Shown in pieces: positions 35,895 to 36,528 of a DNA stretch of 36,528 bases. The stretch spans positions 1-36,528 of the forward strand of contig PUKQ01000268.1 of the NCBI GenBank assembly GCA_003550565.1. Reading direction: 5' to 3'. The position numbers and the translations under genes were made by a program. This stretch comes from Syntrophomonadaceae bacterium. Its GTDB lineage: Bacteria > Bacillota > Dethiobacteria > DTU022 > PWGO01. The stretch's first letter is position 1. Each line of letters opens with the position of its first letter. A model generated the notes under the pieces. It saw only the letters and a program-made list of their open reading frames with translations. It searched no databases and had not been told where the DNA came from.

Positions 35895-35932
35895 AAGAAA
35901 TCGTTGCGTTATAACGGTTTCTTTATAAATTT
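35895..35932 (+). terminator. Terminator after tRNA-fMet
   Basis: An 11-bp stem, AAGAAATCGTT (35895-35905) with AACGGTTTCTT (35913-35923), one G-U pair, followed by TATAAATTT. It would end the Gly-fMet tRNA transcript. Confidence 0.72.
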
Positions 35933-35953
35933 AACTATAAACCGCTAAGAATT

Positions 35954-36108
35954 CTCCTATTTCTCCAGGAGGAGAGGGATTGGTAAGGCTTTTGCGAAAG
36001 CTAAACTAGAGGCGGTTGGGTAGCTGACAAAATCGGGAGAAGGGACTGCCCCTGAGAATCTTGGTAAATTTGCAATATTAGTCGTACTAACCGGGAAGTT
36101 CCTACTTC
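35954..36108 (+). ncRNA. Candidate structured RNA between tRNA-fMet and tRNA-Thr
   Basis: Four hairpins are seen in sequence. They are CTCCT/AGGAG (35954-35958, 35967-35971), GCTTT-TGCG-AAAGC (35988-36001), a long bulged helix GGTTGGGTAGCTGAC (36014-36028) with GTCGTACTAACC (36081-36092) that encloses AGGG/CCCT (36041-36053), and GAAGT/ACTTC (36095-36108). The DNA is more GC-rich than nearby spacers and has no coding frame. I do not recognise the class; it may be a small RNA, a tuf-cluster leader or decayed tRNA DNA. Confidence 0.4.
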
Positions 36109-36146
36109 AAAAAACGAAAGTGGTTCACTAAATATCATAAGGATTA

Positions 36147-36222
36147 GCTCACGTAGCTCAGGCGGTAGAGCGTATCCTTGGTAAGGATAAGGTCACCGGT
36201 TCGAGTCCGGTCGTGAGCTCCA
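36147..36222 (+). tRNA. tRNA-Thr (anticodon GGT)
   Basis: 76 bases with CCA encoded. The acceptor stem GCTCACG/CGTGAGC is perfect, the anticodon stem TATCC/GGATA encloses TTGGTAA, and the T-arm is ACCGG-TTCGAGT-CCGGT. It reads ACC and ACT. Confidence 0.96.
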
Positions 36223-36223
36223 G

Positions 36224-36300
36224 GGCGGCGTAGCTCAGCTGGTTAGAGCATGCGGTTCATACCCGCAGAGTCCGGGGTTCGAGTCCCTGCGCCGCCACCA
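36224..36300 (+). tRNA. Elongator tRNA-Met (anticodon CAT)
   Basis: 77 bases with CCA encoded, one base after tRNA-Thr. Acceptor stem GGCGGCG/CGCCGCC, anticodon stem TGCGG/CCGCA around TTCATAC. A full 1-72 pair excludes an initiator, and the body resembles bacterial elongator Met rather than the lysidine Ile tRNA. Confidence 0.92.
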
Positions 36301-36428
36301 TTTTTTTCTATTTTGTACGGAAAGCTTGTGGAAATATTTTATGGCTTAGAAGTTTAAGAAAAGCGGGGCAGTGTTGTTTATGATTTTTCAAAATTAATGA
36401 TTTTCCTATTTCAAGGAGGTAATGAATA

Positions 36429-36528
36429 ATGGCGAAGAAGAAGTTTGAGAGGACGAAGCCTCATCTGAATTTGGGTACCATAGGGCATGTTGATCATGGG
36501 AAGACGACGTTGACGAGTGCGATTACGT
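36429..36528 (+). CDS. tuf: Elongation factor Tu (3' part outside window)
   Basis: GTPase that brings aminoacyl-tRNA to the ribosome. The first 33 residues begin [20 protein letters not shown] and contain the G1 P-loop [12 protein letters not shown] 36429 follows AAGGAGG with spacing 9. Placement after sigH and a tRNA cluster is common in Clostridia, where rpmG, secE and nusG usually follow. Confidence 0.96.
   Translation, partial: MAKKKFERTKPHLNLGTIGHVDHGKTTLTSAIT

Overview
The window comes from the chromosome of a strictly anaerobic, AT-leaning, probably spore-forming Bacillota (Clostridia in the broad sense). Four things point there: a complete CODH/acetyl-CoA synthase operon of the acetogen type, a cysteine T-box leader, a SigH gene very close to Bacillus Spo0H, and the family order clpC / radA / CarD / PIN-TRAM / ispD / ispF / cysS / thyX / rlmB / sigH / tRNAs / tuf that is typical of Firmicutes. 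Many starts are TTG or GTG behind strong GGAGG sites. The genus cannot be fixed by eye; a Syntrophomonadia-, Dethiobacteria- or Moorellia-like lineage is a reasonable guess.

Region 1 (1-2283) is the end of the heat-shock operon: clpC, lacking only its first few codons, and its terminator. Region 2 (2284-12731) is the carbonyl branch of the Wood-Ljungdahl pathway, all on the + strand: cooC (nickel insertion), acsA (CO dehydrogenase), acsB (acetyl-CoA synthase), acsC and acsD (corrinoid iron-sulfur protein), acsE (methyltransferase), metV and metF (methylene-THF reductase). Together these reduce methylene-THF to methyl-THF, pass the methyl group to the corrinoid protein and join it with CO and CoA, or run the reverse. 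Region 3 (12943-15898) holds thiolase, crotonase and 3-hydroxybutyryl-CoA dehydrogenase, the acetyl-CoA/crotonyl-CoA part of butyrate formation or beta-oxidation. It links C4 metabolism to the acetyl-CoA made or consumed by region 2.

Region 4 (15899-21428) is mixed: a structured leader RNA in front of a YhaM-type exoribonuclease, a possible 20-residue membrane peptide coupled to a TPR/HTH protein, YjbQ, a Sir2 deacylase, a divergent membrane-anchored M23 peptidase, a DUF3786-like protein and a 63-residue unknown. Region 5 (21462-26253) is a pyrimidine operon, pyrB-pyrC-pyrK-pyrD, followed by endonuclease IV.

Region 6 (26294-36528) resumes the conserved Firmicutes order: radA, a reverse-strand Cys-rich protein where disA often lies, a CarD-family regulator, a PIN/TRAM membrane protein, ispD and ispF, a T-box(Cys) leader and cysS, thyX, rlmB, sigH, four tRNA genes (Gly-CCC, fMet, Thr-GGU, Met) and the start of tuf. 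About 24 kb of carbon and pyrimidine genes therefore separate clpC from radA, which are usually near neighbours. The most interesting unexplained items are two apparently structured non-coding RNAs (about 15947-16065 and 35954-36108), the palindrome-controlled peptide/TPR-HTH pair at 17145-18436, and the small uncharacterised proteins at 20627-21428 and 27651-28055.
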